Part shown: positions 16,734 to 26,205 of the stretch, one piece after another
Layout of the letters: each line of letters starts with the position of its first letter
Numbering within the stretch: position 1 is the first letter of the stretch
Assembly: GCF_003344535.1 (NCBI RefSeq)
Contig: NZ_QPKS01000004.1
Span: forward strand, 124,001 to 188,000
Source of the DNA: Exiguobacterium flavidum
GTDB lineage: Bacteria; Bacillota; Bacilli; Exiguobacteriales; Exiguobacteriaceae
Direction: 5' to 3'
DNA length: 64,000 nt
Notes under the pieces: model-generated
What the model saw: only the letters and a program-made list of their open reading frames with translations
Told to the model about the DNA's origin: nothing
Databases searched by the model: none
Made by a program: the position numbers and the translations under genes

Positions 16734-19700
16734 GAAGAAAGTACTCGTCATCGGATCCGGCCCGATCATCATCGGACAAGCGGCCGAATTCGATTATTCA
16801 GGCACCCAGGCGTGCAAGGCGCTGAAAGAGTCAGGTTGTGAGGTCGTGTTGATCAATTCGAATCCGGCGACGATCATGACGGATCCGATGACGGCGGACC
16901 ACGTCTATATCGAAGCGATGACGCATGAGAAGGTCGCTGCGATCATCGAACGTGAAAAACCGACATATCTCTTGGCGAATGTCGGGGGACAGACAGCGTT
17001 GAATCTAGCGCTCGAGCTTGATGCCAGTGGTGTACTCGAAAAGAATGGTGTTGAAATGCTCGGGACGTCACTTGAGACGATCCGGGACGGAGAGGACCGT
17101 GAGCGATTCAAACAGAAAATGAAGCAACTGAACGAGCCGCTCCCGATCAGTACGACGGTCGAGACGATCGGGGAGCTTGAGGAGTTTCTTTCGGTCCACG
17201 GTGTACCGGTCGTCATCAGACCGGCGTTTACGCTCGGCGGAACAGGCGGAGGAATCGCGCAGACACGAAAAGATGCGATTCGTATGACGAAACTCGGGCT
17301 TGCCGCAAGCCCGATCAACCAGTGCCTGATCGAAATGAGCATCGCCGGATACAAGGAAGTCGAATATGAAGTCATGCGGGATGCTTACGGGACGAGCATC
17401 ATCGTCTGCAATATGGAGAACATCGATCCGGTCGGGGTCCATACCGGCGACTCGGTCGTCTTCGCGCCTGCTCAGACGCTGTCAGACCGGATGAGCCAAA
17501 TCCTGCGGACGGCATCACGAACGATCGTCTCAGAACTCGGGGTCATCGGCGGCTGCAACATCCAGTTCGCGGTTCATCCGACCGAGGAAGCGTACTACGT
17601 GATCGAGGTCAATCCACGGGTCAGCCGTTCTTCGGCGCTCGCCTCGAAGGCGACAGGTTATCCGATCGCGAAAATCGCGACCCGTCTCGCACTTGGTGAA
17701 CGTCTTGATGAGTGCATCAATCCGGTCACTTCGGAGACGATGGCGAGTTTCGAGCCTGCCCTCGATTATGTGACGGCGAAAGTCCCCTGCTTCCCGTTCG
17801 ATCTCTTCGACTCAAGCGACCGCACGCTTGGGACACAGATGAAAGCGACGGGGGAGAGCATGGCGATGGGCAAGACACTCGAGGAAGCGCTCCAAAAGGC
17901 ATGGCGCGGAGCAGGTATCGAGCAGTCGCCGCTCTACCCGGCCTGGATGAAGGAAGCCGCCATTGCCACACTTTTCGAGGAAGTGAACAAACCGACAGAC
18001 CGTCGTCTGCTCGCGATGCTTGCGCTGCTCGATAGAAAGATGATCGGGGAGGACGAGCTGCAGCGGATGACACGAATCAGTCCACTTTTCGTCAATAGCC
18101 TGAAGAAGCTCAGCTCGATCAGCCAAGCGATCACACTGGAGAGCAGTTCCCTCCTGTTTGCGAAGCGGCACGGTTTTACAGACGAGCAAATCGCGATGCT
18201 GACAGGGCGTGACGAGCATGAGGTCCGGGCGATAAGAGGAGAATTCGGCATAAAGCCTGTCTATCAGATGATTGATACGTGTGCAGGTGAATTCGAAAGC
18301 ACGACACCGTACTTCTACGGGACGTGGAGCGGGCGGACTGAAACGGTTCCGAGCAAGAATAAGAAAGTCGCTGTCATCGGGGCGGGACCGATCCGGATCG
18401 GCCAGGGAATCGAATTCGACTACTGTTCGGTGCACGCAGTCCGCTCGTTGCAGGCACTCGGATACGAGGCGATCATGATCAATAACAATCCCGAGACCGT
18501 GTCGACGGACTTCGAGGTGGCGGACAAGCTCTACGTCGAGCCACTGACGAAGGAAGAGGTCATCCATGTCCTTGAAGCCGAGAACTGCAGCGACGTCCTG
18601 ATCCAGTTCGGGGGACAGACGGGCATCGCGCTCGCTCATATGCTTGAGGAACGCGGTTTCCGGTTGCTCGGAACGAAAGCTGATGTGGTCGATGAGATGG
18701 AGGACCGCGACCGTTTCTACCGCTTCCTCGACCAGCTCGAAATCGCGCGCATAAAAGGCGAAGAGGTCGACTCTGAAACGGCGCTGTATGAATCGATCGC
18801 CGAGATCGGTTATCCATGTATCGTTCGGCCGTCCTATGTCATCGGCGGGAAAGGGATGCACATACTGCATGACGCGGATGAATTGGCGACACAGAAAGGG
18901 CGGTTCGTCTATCCGCTTCTCGTCGATGCCTATGTTGCCGGGGTAGAGCTCGAAGTCGACTGCGTCTCTGACGGGAACACCGTCTATGTCCCGCTCGTGA
19001 TGGAACAGGTCGAACAGGCGGGAGTCCATTCGGGCGACTCTACGATGATTCTCCCTCCTGTAAAGGCGTCGCGTGCTGTTCAGGATGAAATCGAGCAGGT
19101 CGCGAAACGGATCGGAAAGTCGCTTGATTATCGGGGGGCATTCAACATCCAGTTCGTCCTGAGTGAGGGTAAACTTCACGTGCTTGAAATCAACCCGCGT
19201 GCGTCACGGACGTTGCCGATCGTCTCGAAGGTCACGGGCCGTCCCCTGCTCGACTGGTCCGTCAAGGCGGCGCTCGGCATGACGCTCGAGACGATCGTTC
19301 CGAAAGAGCGTGAAGAACTTGATTATCATGCCGTCAAGACACCGGTCTTCTCCACCCTCAAGCTCGAAGGTGTCGATCCGAAGACAGGTCCGGTCATGCG
19401 TTCGACAGGAGAGACGCTGCAGTGGACGCTTGGGGAGCCGGTGATGGAGCGCTTCGCCTGGGACGCGACGACCGACAGAGCCATGAAGACCCGCAGCCTC
19501 ATTTTGATGGGAGAAGGTACGGAAGGATGGGGAGGTACGTTCGAGGATGCGAGAAAGTTCGAGAATGGGATGGAGTTCAACGAGACCTTCGCCTTCTTCT
19601 CGTGCATCCCTCAGGAAGCCGTCGTTCGTGAAAACGCCTTGAAGGCGGGAGCGCTCGTGATCACGGAAGAGAAGCTTGCGGAATATTTATATGGAGCGCT

Positions 19701-19770
19701 GAACCAAAGACGGGAGAGCGGCATCCATCCGCTCGCGTATTGGCAAAAAAGGGGGGTGAAGGTGACATGA
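16723..19770 (+). CDS. carB: Carbamoyl-phosphate synthase large subunit, arginine-linked
   Basis: This 1015-residue enzyme makes carbamoyl phosphate from ammonia, bicarbonate and two ATP. Two homologous halves are clear: VLVIGSGPIIIGQAAEFDYSGTQ in the first and VAVIGAGPIRIGQGIEFDYCSVH from about residue 548, each with an ATP-grasp domain (FTLGGTGGGIAQ; SYVIGGKGMHI). The C-terminal regulatory domain is short compared with pyrimidine-type enzymes, as in Bacillus CarB. Its TGA overlaps the argF ATG. Confidence 0.95.
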   Translation: MSAEKKVLVIGSGPIIIGQAAEFDYSGTQACKALKESGCEVVLINSNPATIMTDPMTADHVYIEAMTHEKVAAIIEREKPTYLLANVGGQTALNLALELDASGVLEKNGVEMLGTSLETIRDGEDRERFKQKMKQLNEPLPISTTVETIGELEEFLSVHGVPVVIRPAFTLGGTGGGIAQTRKDAIRMTKLGLAASPINQCLIEMSIAGYKEVEYEVMRDAYGTSIIVCNMENIDPVGVHTGDSVVFAPAQTLSDRMSQILRTASRTIVSELGVIGGCNIQFAVHPTEEAYYVIEVNPRVSRSSALASKATGYPIAKIATRLALGERLDECINPVTSETMASFEPALDYVTAKVPCFPFDLFDSSDRTLGTQMKATGESMAMGKTLEEALQKAWRGAGIEQSPLYPAWMKEAAIATLFEEVNKPTDRRLLAMLALLDRKMIGEDELQRMTRISPLFVNSLKKLSSISQAITLESSSLLFAKRHGFTDEQIAMLTGRDEHEVRAIRGEFGIKPVYQMIDTCAGEFESTTPYFYGTWSGRTETVPSKNKKVAVIGAGPIRIGQGIEFDYCSVHAVRSLQALGYEAIMINNNPETVSTDFEVADKLYVEPLTKEEVIHVLEAENCSDVLIQFGGQTGIALAHMLEERGFRLLGTKADVVDEMEDRDRFYRFLDQLEIARIKGEEVDSETALYESIAEIGYPCIVRPSYVIGGKGMHILHDADELATQKGRFVYPLLVDAYVAGVELEVDCVSDGNTVYVPLVMEQVEQAGVHSGDSTMILPPVKASRAVQDEIEQVAKRIGKSLDYRGAFNIQFVLSEGKLHVLEINPRASRTLPIVSKVTGRPLLDWSVKAALGMTLETIVPKEREELDYHAVKTPVFSTLKLEGVDPKTGPVMRSTGETLQWTLGEPVMERFAWDATTDRAMKTRSLILMGEGTEGWGGTFEDARKFENGMEFNETFAFFSCIPQEAVVRENALKAGALVITEEKLAEYLYGALNQRRESGIHPLAYWQKRGVKVT

Positions 19771-20699
19771 AGACGCAGACGAAATCCATGCAGCATATGC
19801 TGACGCTTGAGGAATTGACGCCGGAAAGCTTGAGCGAGTTGATCCATCTCGCGAAGGATATGAAGAAGAATCCGGAGAAGTACATGAAACAGCTCGATGG
19901 AAAAAAAGTCGCCCTCTTGTTCGAGAAGGCATCAACGCGCACACGGATGTCATTCGAGGTCGGGGTCATAGAGCTGGGCGGGTACCCGCTCCACCTTGAC
20001 GGGAGCACGACGCAGATCGGACGAGGCGAGACACTTGAAGATACGATCCGGGTCATGAGCCGATACGTCGACGCCCTGATGATTCGGACATTCGAACATG
20101 CGAAGGTCGAGACGCTCGCGGCGGCAGGCTCGATTCCGATTATCAATGGATTGACGGATGCGCACCATCCGTGCCAAGTATTGGCTGACCTTTTGACGAT
20201 CGACGAGCATTTCGGGACACGAACAGGCAAGACGCTTTGCTACATCGGGGATGGGAACAACATGGCTCATTCCCTGCTGATCGGGGGGGCGCTGAGCGGG
20301 ATGAACGTCCGCATCGCTTCCCCAAAAGGTTATGAACCGGACGCATCGATCGTCGAGCGGGCGACAGAGATCGCGAAGGTGACGGGAGGCACTGTCAGTG
20401 TCATGAAGAAGCCGTTCGATGCCGCTGCTGGTGCTGACGTATTATATACCGACGTTTTCACGAGCATGGGGCAAGAAGTAGAGGAGGCGGAGCGCAAGCA
20501 GGCATTCGAAGGATATCAAGTCGATGCCATCGTGATGGGCAGTGCTGTTCCGGATGCGATCTTCTTGCACTGTCTTCCCGCCCACCGGGGAGAAGAAGTG
20601 ACGGCCGAAGTCATCGACGGTCCGCAGTCGCTCGTGTTCGATCAGGCAGAAAACCGGCTCCACGCGCAGAAGGCGTTGCTTGCGATGCTGCTTTCTTGA
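19767..20699 (+). CDS. argF: Ornithine carbamoyltransferase
   Basis: Joins carbamoyl phosphate and ornithine to citrulline. The 310-residue protein has the carbamoyl-phosphate motif FEKASTRTRMSFEVG, the ornithine/Zn-like motif FLHCLPAHRGEEV, and MIRTFEHAKVETLA. The ATG at 19767 is chosen because of AGGTGAC and GGGGGGTGAAGG just upstream and the standard ATGA overlap with carB. Last gene of the operon; argG and argH are not in this window. Confidence 0.95.
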   Translation: MKTQTKSMQHMLTLEELTPESLSELIHLAKDMKKNPEKYMKQLDGKKVALLFEKASTRTRMSFEVGVIELGGYPLHLDGSTTQIGRGETLEDTIRVMSRYVDALMIRTFEHAKVETLAAAGSIPIINGLTDAHHPCQVLADLLTIDEHFGTRTGKTLCYIGDGNNMAHSLLIGGALSGMNVRIASPKGYEPDASIVERATEIAKVTGGTVSVMKKPFDAAAGADVLYTDVFTSMGQEVEEAERKQAFEGYQVDAIVMGSAVPDAIFLHCLPAHRGEEVTAEVIDGPQSLVFDQAENRLHAQKALLAMLLS

Positions 20700-20707
20700 A
20701 TGATTTA

Positions 20708-20741
20708 GAGGCCATTCCGTTGATTTTCGGAATGGCCTCTT
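20708..20741 (+). terminator. Terminator of the arginine operon
   Basis: GAGGCCATTCCG and CGGAATGGCCTC form a perfect 12-bp stem with a small loop, then TTC. The T-run is weak, but the stem is strong. Confidence 0.75.
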
Positions 20742-20760
20742 CGTGCAGATTATTTTAAAC

Positions 20761-21570
20761 TCAATCGAACTGGCGCCGGGAGAGGCGGGCTTCCTCCTCT
20801 TTCGCGATCTGGCGTTTGTTCTTTTCATGCAGCCGATTCATGAAGTTCGTTCGCGGCCAGCTCGCATCCCATTCCGGCTCCTTATTCGCCCGGAGCGCAA
20901 GGATGTAATTGTATCCGGCATGGAGACGTTCGATCATCTCCGTCCGGACGTCACAAATATGACCGTGTCCGGGAATCATCAGCTGTATCTCGTACTCATA
21001 GATGAACGACTCGAGGAGCTCGAGCGTAGTCAAATATTCTCCCGAGTCGTGTTCGATCAACGGGACCTCGACGTCCGATGCGTAATCCCCGCATATGAGC
21101 AGGTGCAGTGGCATGACGACGAAGGAGAGATGGCTTGCTTCGTGCCCGGGCGTCAGGAAGAACGTCAGGCGTGTCTTGCCGATTTTCAGCGTCGTATCGG
21201 ACTCGGAGATGACATGATCGACGACAGGGAAGACAGCAGGCATATCGAGATAATAGGATTCGCAAAATGAGCGGACCTCCCGCAGGGCGTGTTCCTGATC
21301 GCTTTCGACGAAAGATTTCGAGGCGATCGTGATCGCATCCCGAAACGCGTAGGCGCCGATGATATGATCGAAGTGAGCATGGGTATAGACGACGTATAGT
21401 GGACGGTCGCGCCGAACGATCTCGACGTCACGACGGATCACCGCGATTTCTTCCGGCAGCCAACTCGGGTCGACGACGATCAGGCAATCCGGCGTCTCGA
21501 TCAACGTCGACGTCGTCTTCATGAGTGTGCTTTCATAAACGGTGACACCATGCATCCTCGCTTGTATCAT
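20761..21570 (-). CDS. Metallo-beta-lactamase fold hydrolase
   Basis: A 269-residue MBL-superfamily protein. The metal motif reads THAHFDHIIGAY (HxHxDH, residues about 64-75), with further ligands in TPGHEASHLSF and CGDYASDVEV, and a final PGHGH. It lacks features of a lactonase or glyoxalase II clear enough to name the substrate. GGGAGGG precedes the ATG. It faces the arginine operon and lies downstream of tRNA-Gly on the same strand, but a terminator separates them. Confidence 0.85.
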   Translation of the reverse strand: MIQARMHGVTVYESTLMKTTSTLIETPDCLIVVDPSWLPEEIAVIRRDVEIVRRDRPLYVVYTHAHFDHIIGAYAFRDAITIASKSFVESDQEHALREVRSFCESYYLDMPAVFPVVDHVISESDTTLKIGKTRLTFFLTPGHEASHLSFVVMPLHLLICGDYASDVEVPLIEHDSGEYLTTLELLESFIYEYEIQLMIPGHGHICDVRTEMIERLHAGYNYILALRANKEPEWDASWPRTNFMNRLHEKNKRQIAKEEEARLSRRQFD

Positions 21571-21650
21571 GGGCTAGCCCTCCCTGTCCTGGATGAAGAT
21601 CCGTATGGAATTCTATACCCAAATTGCGTCTCTTCGAACGTCGGGACGAC

Positions 21651-21678
21651 AAAAAAGACGGCTCGCATGCAAGCCGCC
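21651..21678 (-). terminator. Terminator downstream of tRNA-Gly
   Basis: On the minus strand GGCGGCT...AGCCGTC forms a stem followed by TTTTTT, 45 bases past the tRNA 3' end. Confidence 0.75.
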
Positions 21679-21722
21679 CTCCCTAGGGAAAAATGGTCGA
21701 TGACCTATGTTATGTCGGTGAT

Positions 21723-21796
21723 TGGAGCGGGTGAAGGGAATCGAACCCTCGTCATCAGCTTGGAAGGCTGAGGTTTTACCATTAAACTACACCCGC
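21723..21796 (-). tRNA. tRNA-Gly (anticodon UCC)
   Basis: The minus strand reads GCGGGTGTAGTTTAATGG for the acceptor and D arm, then CAGC-CTTCCAA-GCTG for the anticodon arm (anticodon TCC), GAGGGTTCGATTCCCTT for the T arm, and ACCCGC plus T and an encoded CCA. All four stems pair. 74 nt. Confidence 0.97.
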
Positions 21797-21958
21797 AAGA
21801 AGTGCTACATGAAATATAGTAGCATAGCAACTTCTTCTTTTCCATAAGTTTCGGGAAAAAAGACTATTTCTTTTCTGTTACGTGTACAATGAAAATAGCT
21901 ATCCTGCAAATGCGGGAACGAATGAATTCGAATGGAAGAACAGGGGAGCGAGTGACTA

Positions 21959-22504
21959 GTGGAGGCGATTCGCATTTGGGAAGAGGAGAAGATGGGTCCT
22001 GGATGGGTGGCCGAGTGCCATCAGCGCATCGACCGTTTCTGTTTTCTGACAGGGAGCTTTGTGAGTGCAAGCGAACCGCTCGCCTTTTCGATTCGCCAGG
22101 ATGTCGATTTTCTGCCGGACGTGTTGCCAAACTCACTTCGAATTCCGCTCGTCTCGCGTCGTGTGAAGCAAGAAATCGAGCGGGAGTCTCCATTCTCTGT
22201 TCAGTTCATTCCGGTCCGGCTCGAAGCAACGGATGGTTCTGTCGTATATCACCTGATGAATGTTTTGAGCAGAAGAAGGCTTGAAGAGTTACATAGAACG
22301 AATCGCTTTCGTGTGATTGGACGAAAGCGGGCCTATTTCTTGACGGAGCGCCATCTGAGCGGATCTCTCGGGTCACAGCATGTCATGCGGGATGACCGGA
22401 CGTTGCGCCTCTATGTCTCGCAGCGGCTTGCCGGCGTACTCGAAAGAAGCCGTATCACAGGAATCCGTTTCACTGAAGTGGAACGATTGGAGGGAACGCC
22501 ATGA
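21959..22504 (+). CDS. Imm11-like (DUF1629-type) protein
   Basis: A 181-residue protein from a GTG with GGGGAGCGA upstream. LPNSLRIPLVSRRVKQEIERE, then VQFIPVRLEATDGSVVYHLMNVL, and later YVSQRLAGVLERSRITGIRFTEV follow the pattern of Imm11/DUF1629 proteins: a strand, a helix beginning with Ser and hydrophobic repeats, then a strand pair ending in a Tyr-x-Leu-Asn-Val-like stretch. Many of these are immunity proteins for polymorphic toxins, but no toxin gene lies nearby. Overlaps the next gene by four bases (ATGA). Confidence 0.6.
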   Translation: MEAIRIWEEEKMGPGWVAECHQRIDRFCFLTGSFVSASEPLAFSIRQDVDFLPDVLPNSLRIPLVSRRVKQEIERESPFSVQFIPVRLEATDGSVVYHLMNVLSRRRLEELHRTNRFRVIGRKRAYFLTERHLSGSLGSQHVMRDDRTLRLYVSQRLAGVLERSRITGIRFTEVERLEGTP

Positions 22505-22917
22505 AGAACTATACGATTGATGAATGGATCACACTTGAATATCCGCAAACGTTCGAATACCTGGAAGAAGAGACGTTCGTCAGCTTCTACTCTACGGAGG
22601 AGAACGCCATCGGGACTCTCCAGTTGTCGATCTATGAATCGGAGGCGGATGAATTAACACCGTTCGAAGCGGCAGAACAGGAAATCGAATCCCTCGTCGA
22701 AGAGTTCGGAATCGAATTGCTGACACCTGTCGAGACACGCCGCAACAGCACGAAGGAAGCTCTCTTGTCTGTCGAAGGGCGTGATGAGGAAGGACTTTTG
22801 AAGATTTACGCGTTCTCGGACGGGCTGCGTCTCGTCCTCATGACGTACCTGGCTGAGCGGGAGACACTCGAGCTTGAGGATGTCGAACGGATCGTCGGTT
22901 CGCTCAAATGGATTTAA
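22501..22917 (+). CDS. Small acidic protein, possibly DUF3805/PsbP-like
   Basis: A 138-residue acidic protein without signal peptide or membrane span. The pattern ITLEYPQTFEYLEEETFVSFYS, a short strand with GTLQLSIYES, a middle helix of Glu and Ala, and a late KIYAFSDGLRLVLMTY strand resembles the DUF3805/PsbP-like alpha-beta fold seen in small stress or immunity-associated proteins. This is a fold impression only. It is translationally coupled to the Imm11-like gene, so the two probably work together. Confidence 0.55.
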   Translation: MKNYTIDEWITLEYPQTFEYLEEETFVSFYSTEENAIGTLQLSIYESEADELTPFEAAEQEIESLVEEFGIELLTPVETRRNSTKEALLSVEGRDEEGLLKIYAFSDGLRLVLMTYLAERETLELEDVERIVGSLKWI

Positions 22918-22921
22918 CATG

Positions 22922-22959
22922 AAATGCTCCGGCAGCCTCAGCTGTCGGAGCATTTTTTT
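22922..22959. terminator. Terminator between convergent genes
   Basis: AAATGCTCCGGCAGC and GCTGTCGGAGCATTT pair, followed by T7 on the plus strand. It overlaps the stop of the leftward DUF523 gene. Confidence 0.85.
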
Positions 22960-23395
22960 AGGCGGAATGAATCGTCAGTCCTTCGCGGGAAAAGAGGGCG
23001 GTCGTCACACCGACGCCGGTCCTCTTTTCTCCGCTGAAACTGCCGTCATAAATCTCAAGGCTGCCGCATGAGGGACTCTTCTGCTTCAGCCAAACCTCGG
23101 TCACACCGGTGCTTTTGAGGATGGCCAGGGCCTCCTGTGCACCTCGAAGGAAGGCATCAGTTACGTCGTCGCCGCTCCGTGTCATGACCCTTGCCTTCCC
23201 GTCGAGCACATCGAAGCCGTCACCTCCGACGATTTCCGCCGGTTCACGTGGCGTCGAGAGCCCGCCCATCTGTTCAGGGCAGATCGATATGCCGCCTCCC
23301 TGCGTAAACAGGGACTGGGCATCAGGGGCGAGTGCTCCGCGGCCATCATAACGACACTCACATCCGAGCAGGCATGAGCTGAAGGCGCGCTTCAT
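22958..23395 (-). CDS. DUF523 family protein (TudS-like)
   Basis: A 145-residue DUF523 protein. Conserved cysteines are in SSCLLGCECRYDG at the start, ICPEQMGGL in the middle, and KQKSPSCGSLEIYDGSFSG. Related TudS proteins are [4Fe-4S] thiouracil desulfidases, and the three cysteines fit such a cluster; the substrate here is unproven. It overlaps the upstream hydrolase by four bases and is the last gene of the leftward fhs operon. Confidence 0.85.
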   Translation of the reverse strand: MKRAFSSCLLGCECRYDGRGALAPDAQSLFTQGGGISICPEQMGGLSTPREPAEIVGGDGFDVLDGKARVMTRSGDDVTDAFLRGAQEALAILKSTGVTEVWLKQKSPSCGSLEIYDGSFSGEKRTGVGVTTALFSREGLTIHSA

Positions 23396-24345
23396 GTTTC
23401 TTCCCTCAAGGAATGGCCCTCGAACTTCACCTGCTTATGAAGCCAACCGGCAATCTCGGCGAAGACACGCATCCGGTCTTTTTCCTGGAACAATTCATGG
23501 CGCATATTCTCATAGAGCGAGAGCTGGACGGTCTCGACCCGGACGCGGTTGTAGGCATCGAAGAGCTTTTTGATGCCTTGACCGTCGAAGGCGACCTGAT
23601 CGTCGACACCGGCGAGCAATAAAATTGGCAGGTCACGCGGATGGCGATAGATGTTCGCCAAGCTGTTCACTAGGGCCGTCCCTCTCAGCAATTCATAGAA
23701 GAAGCCGAGGGAGACGGTCTGACCGCACAGCTGGTCGCTGTCGTAGCGAAGGACCGACTGTGGGTCGGATGAAAGCCAGGCATTCGGTGAAGCGGCGGGG
23801 AAGAACGGAAGGTTATACCGCCCGAACACGAAACGGCTGAACGCCTTTGCGGGGAGCGTGTCGGACCCGCGCTCGATCGTCGAGCGAAGTGTCGCGAGGC
23901 TCAGCTTCCCGAGCAGGCCGGCCGAGGAGAGTGGTCCCGTTACGATGATACCGGCGAGTTCATGTCCGAGCGTCTGTCCGAGCCGTCTGGCGATCAGGGA
24001 GCCGAAGCTGTGTCCGAGGACGATCAGCGGAAGGGCCGGATACCGTTCCTTGATGTCACTGATCAGCTCCTCGGCGTCGCGCATCAGCGTATCGAATCCT
24101 TCGTCCGCCTTCAAATGTCCGAGTGACTTGCGATTGCTTGCCTGTTCACCGAAGCAACGCAGGTCAGGGATGACCGTATGGAAATGATGGGCGTTCAAGA
24201 ATTCGGCGAATTCCTGATACCGTGCGCCATGCTCCATCATGCCGTGGAAGATGACGACGATCCCTTCAGGCTCGTGCGTCTCCATGAGGCGCATCGATGT
24301 CGTCGTGCCGTCTGAAGCTACCCAGTGTGTCTGTTCAAACGTCAT
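23392..24345 (-). CDS. Alpha/beta hydrolase, S33 monoacylglycerol-lipase-like
   Basis: A 317-residue hydrolase of the serine-aminopeptidase S33/lysophospholipase group. FHGMMEHGARYQEF forms the oxyanion loop, VLGHSFGSLIA carries the nucleophilic Ser (G-x-S-x-G, about residue 113), and NMRHELFQE holds the catalytic His near the end. These enzymes cleave monoglycerides or lysophospholipids. The ATG at 24345 is chosen because AAGGAG lies eight bases before it; a GTG three codons earlier would be too close. Nineteen bases from fhs. Confidence 0.87.
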   Translation of the reverse strand: MTFEQTHWVASDGTTTSMRLMETHEPEGIVVIFHGMMEHGARYQEFAEFLNAHHFHTVIPDLRCFGEQASNRKSLGHLKADEGFDTLMRDAEELISDIKERYPALPLIVLGHSFGSLIARRLGQTLGHELAGIIVTGPLSSAGLLGKLSLATLRSTIERGSDTLPAKAFSRFVFGRYNLPFFPAASPNAWLSSDPQSVLRYDSDQLCGQTVSLGFFYELLRGTALVNSLANIYRHPRDLPILLLAGVDDQVAFDGQGIKKLFDAYNRVRVETVQLSLYENMRHELFQEKDRMRVFAEIAGWLHKQVKFEGHSLREET

Positions 24346-24364
24346 GCTGAACACTCCTTCCGAG

Positions 24365-26041
24365 TCAAAACAGTCCGATGGCCTTCCCGTCTGGCAACAC
24401 GCCCATCCGGTTAGCGGCTGGTTCTTTTGGCAGACCAGGCATCGTTAACACATTCCCTGTCAAGGCGACTATGAATCCTGCACCGATTGCAGGACGTACT
24501 TCTCTGACGGTGATCATGAATCCTTCCGCACGACCGAATTTAGTCGGATCATCGGTCAGCGAGAATGGTGTCTTCGCCATACAAATCGGCAAACCGCCCC
24601 ACCCGGACTCCTCACATCTTTCGAGTTCACGGAGCGCCTTGTCTTCGAAGTGGACACCTGTCGCCCCGTAGATCAGTGTTGCGATTCGTTCGATTTTCTG
24701 CTTGAGTGACATGTCGAGCGGATAGAGTGGGCGGAAGGTGCTTTCCTCCTCCAAGGCATCAATCACCTGATCGACGAGTGCTTCGCCGCCGGCTCCGCCT
24801 TGAGCGAAGACATCGGATTCCGCGAAACGGACTGACCGCGCGTCACACCATTCGGCGACCGTGCGCCGCTCATCCGCAGAGTCCGACGCGAAACGGTTCA
24901 GCGCGACGACTGCGGGGACGCCGAACAGCTCCATCGATTCGATATGTTTCTCAAGCAGGGCGAGGCCGCTTGTAAGAGCGGTCAGGTTCTCCTCCTCGAG
25001 GGCGTTCTTCGGGACACCGCCATGCATCTTCAATGCACGAATTGTCGCGACGACGACCACGGCATCCGGATGCAGGCCTTGACGGGACTTGATGTTGAAG
25101 AACTTTTCGGCACCGAGATCAGCTCCAAAACCTGCCTCCGTGACGACGATATCGCTCAATTTGAGGGCCGTCCGTGTCGCGACGAGCGAATTGCAGCCAT
25201 GGGCGATGTTCGCGAATGGACCACCATGTATCAAGGCAGGTGCACCTTCGAGCGTCTGGACGAGGTTCGGGCGGAATGCTTCCTTCAAGAGCAGGGTCGC
25301 AGCTCCCGCCGCCTTCAAGTCGGCGACAGTGACCTTCGTCTTCGCATATGTCTCGGCGACGACGATACGACTGATGCGAGCCTCGAGGTCCTCGAGCGAA
25401 TCGGCAAGGCAGAGAACAGCCATGATTTCAGAGGCGACGGTGATGTCGAACCCGTCCTGGCGGGGAACGCTGTGGGCGGGACCGCCAAGTCCGATCGTGA
25501 CGTGGCGCAACGACCTGTCGTTCAGATCGAGAACACGCTTCCAGGTGATGCGCCGTGGGTCGATCCCGAGCTCGTTCCCTTGATGGAGATGATTATCGAG
25601 CAGAGCGGAAATCGTATTGTGGGCAGTCGTGATCGCGTGCATGTCTCCTGTGAAGTGGAGGTTTATATCCTCCATCGGAAGGACTTGGCTGTAACCGCCG
25701 CCGCATGCTCCACCCTTCATTCCCATCGTCGGACCGAGGGACGGTTCACGAAGACAAATCATCGTCTTCCGTCCCGTGCGGTGAAGCGCCTGTCCGAGCC
25801 CGACTGTCACGGTCGATTTTCCCTCACCGGCCGGAGTCGGGTTGATTGCCGTCACGAGGACGAGCTTCCCGTCAGCGCGCGTCTCGAGGCGTTCTTTCAG
25901 TCCGTCTGAAAGCTTCGCCTTATATTTCCCGTACGGGTCGTAATCGTCCTCAGTCAAGCCGATTGAGGCGGCGATCGATTTGATTGGCTGTAGAATGGCG
26001 CTCTGGGCGATCTCTAAATCTGAACGAATCGTTTTCTCCAT
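24365..26041 (-). CDS. fhs: Formate-tetrahydrofolate ligase
   Basis: ATP-dependent synthesis of 10-formyltetrahydrofolate from formate and THF. The 558-residue protein has the P-loop region [37 protein letters not shown] and the cation/folate motifs [16 protein letters not shown] and [13 protein letters not shown], with normal length. GAGGAGGATCCCC precedes the ATG. A pflBA operon at 56-59 kb makes formate that it could use. Confidence 0.95.
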   Translation of the reverse strand: MEKTIRSDLEIAQSAILQPIKSIAASIGLTEDDYDPYGKYKAKLSDGLKERLETRADGKLVLVTAINPTPAGEGKSTVTVGLGQALHRTGRKTMICLREPSLGPTMGMKGGACGGGYSQVLPMEDINLHFTGDMHAITTAHNTISALLDNHLHQGNELGIDPRRITWKRVLDLNDRSLRHVTIGLGGPAHSVPRQDGFDITVASEIMAVLCLADSLEDLEARISRIVVAETYAKTKVTVADLKAAGAATLLLKEAFRPNLVQTLEGAPALIHGGPFANIAHGCNSLVATRTALKLSDIVVTEAGFGADLGAEKFFNIKSRQGLHPDAVVVVATIRALKMHGGVPKNALEEENLTALTSGLALLEKHIESMELFGVPAVVALNRFASDSADERRTVAEWCDARSVRFAESDVFAQGGAGGEALVDQVIDALEEESTFRPLYPLDMSLKQKIERIATLIYGATGVHFEDKALRELERCEESGWGGLPICMAKTPFSLTDDPTKFGRAEGFMITVREVRPAIGAGFIVALTGNVLTMPGLPKEPAANRMGVLPDGKAIGLF

Positions 26042-26082
26042 GGGGATCCTCCTCCGAGTGGGGCGATGATTTCTTTCTTTTC

Positions 26083-26112
26083 ATAGTAGCCCATCATTCG
26101 CGAAGTCGGCAA
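26083..26112 (-). promoter_or_regulatory. Promoter of fhs
   Basis: On the minus strand TTGCCG (26112-26107), an 18-base spacer and TACTAT (26088-26083), 42 bases upstream of fhs. It abuts the motif of the divergent sugar-permease promoter. Confidence 0.5.
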
Positions 26113-26118
26113 TCAATC

Positions 26119-26161
26119 GTTCAATATTTTCCACCCTACGTGTCAAATGGTTGCGTTTTCA
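26119..26161 (+). promoter_or_regulatory. Shared transporter motif and cre-like site, permease copy
   Basis: GTTCAATATTTTCCACC (26119-26135), six variable bases and GTCAA (26142-26146) recur at 32873-32900 before the binding-protein gene. TGGTTGCGTTTTCA (26148-26161) is a cre-like element. A candidate promoter, TTTTCA-N17-TACTGT, follows. Confidence 0.65.
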
Positions 26162-26205
26162 TTTTTCTAGTAATTGTTTACTGTTAGAGGGAAGGAGGGA
26201 TGGTA

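Noticed and set aside
17812-19179. 455-codon open frame on the minus strand
   Set aside because: It lies fully antisense to carB, whose motifs are unmistakable. GC-biased codons make long antisense frames, and it has no ribosome site or family motif.
21550-21771. 73-codon frame with GAGEGNRTLVIS at its end
   Set aside because: The frame runs through the tRNA-Gly gene; this peptide ending is a well-known artefact of translating tRNA genes in the wrong strand.
24944-25909. 321-codon open frame on the plus strand
   Set aside because: Antisense to fhs. No ribosome site and no recognisable domain.
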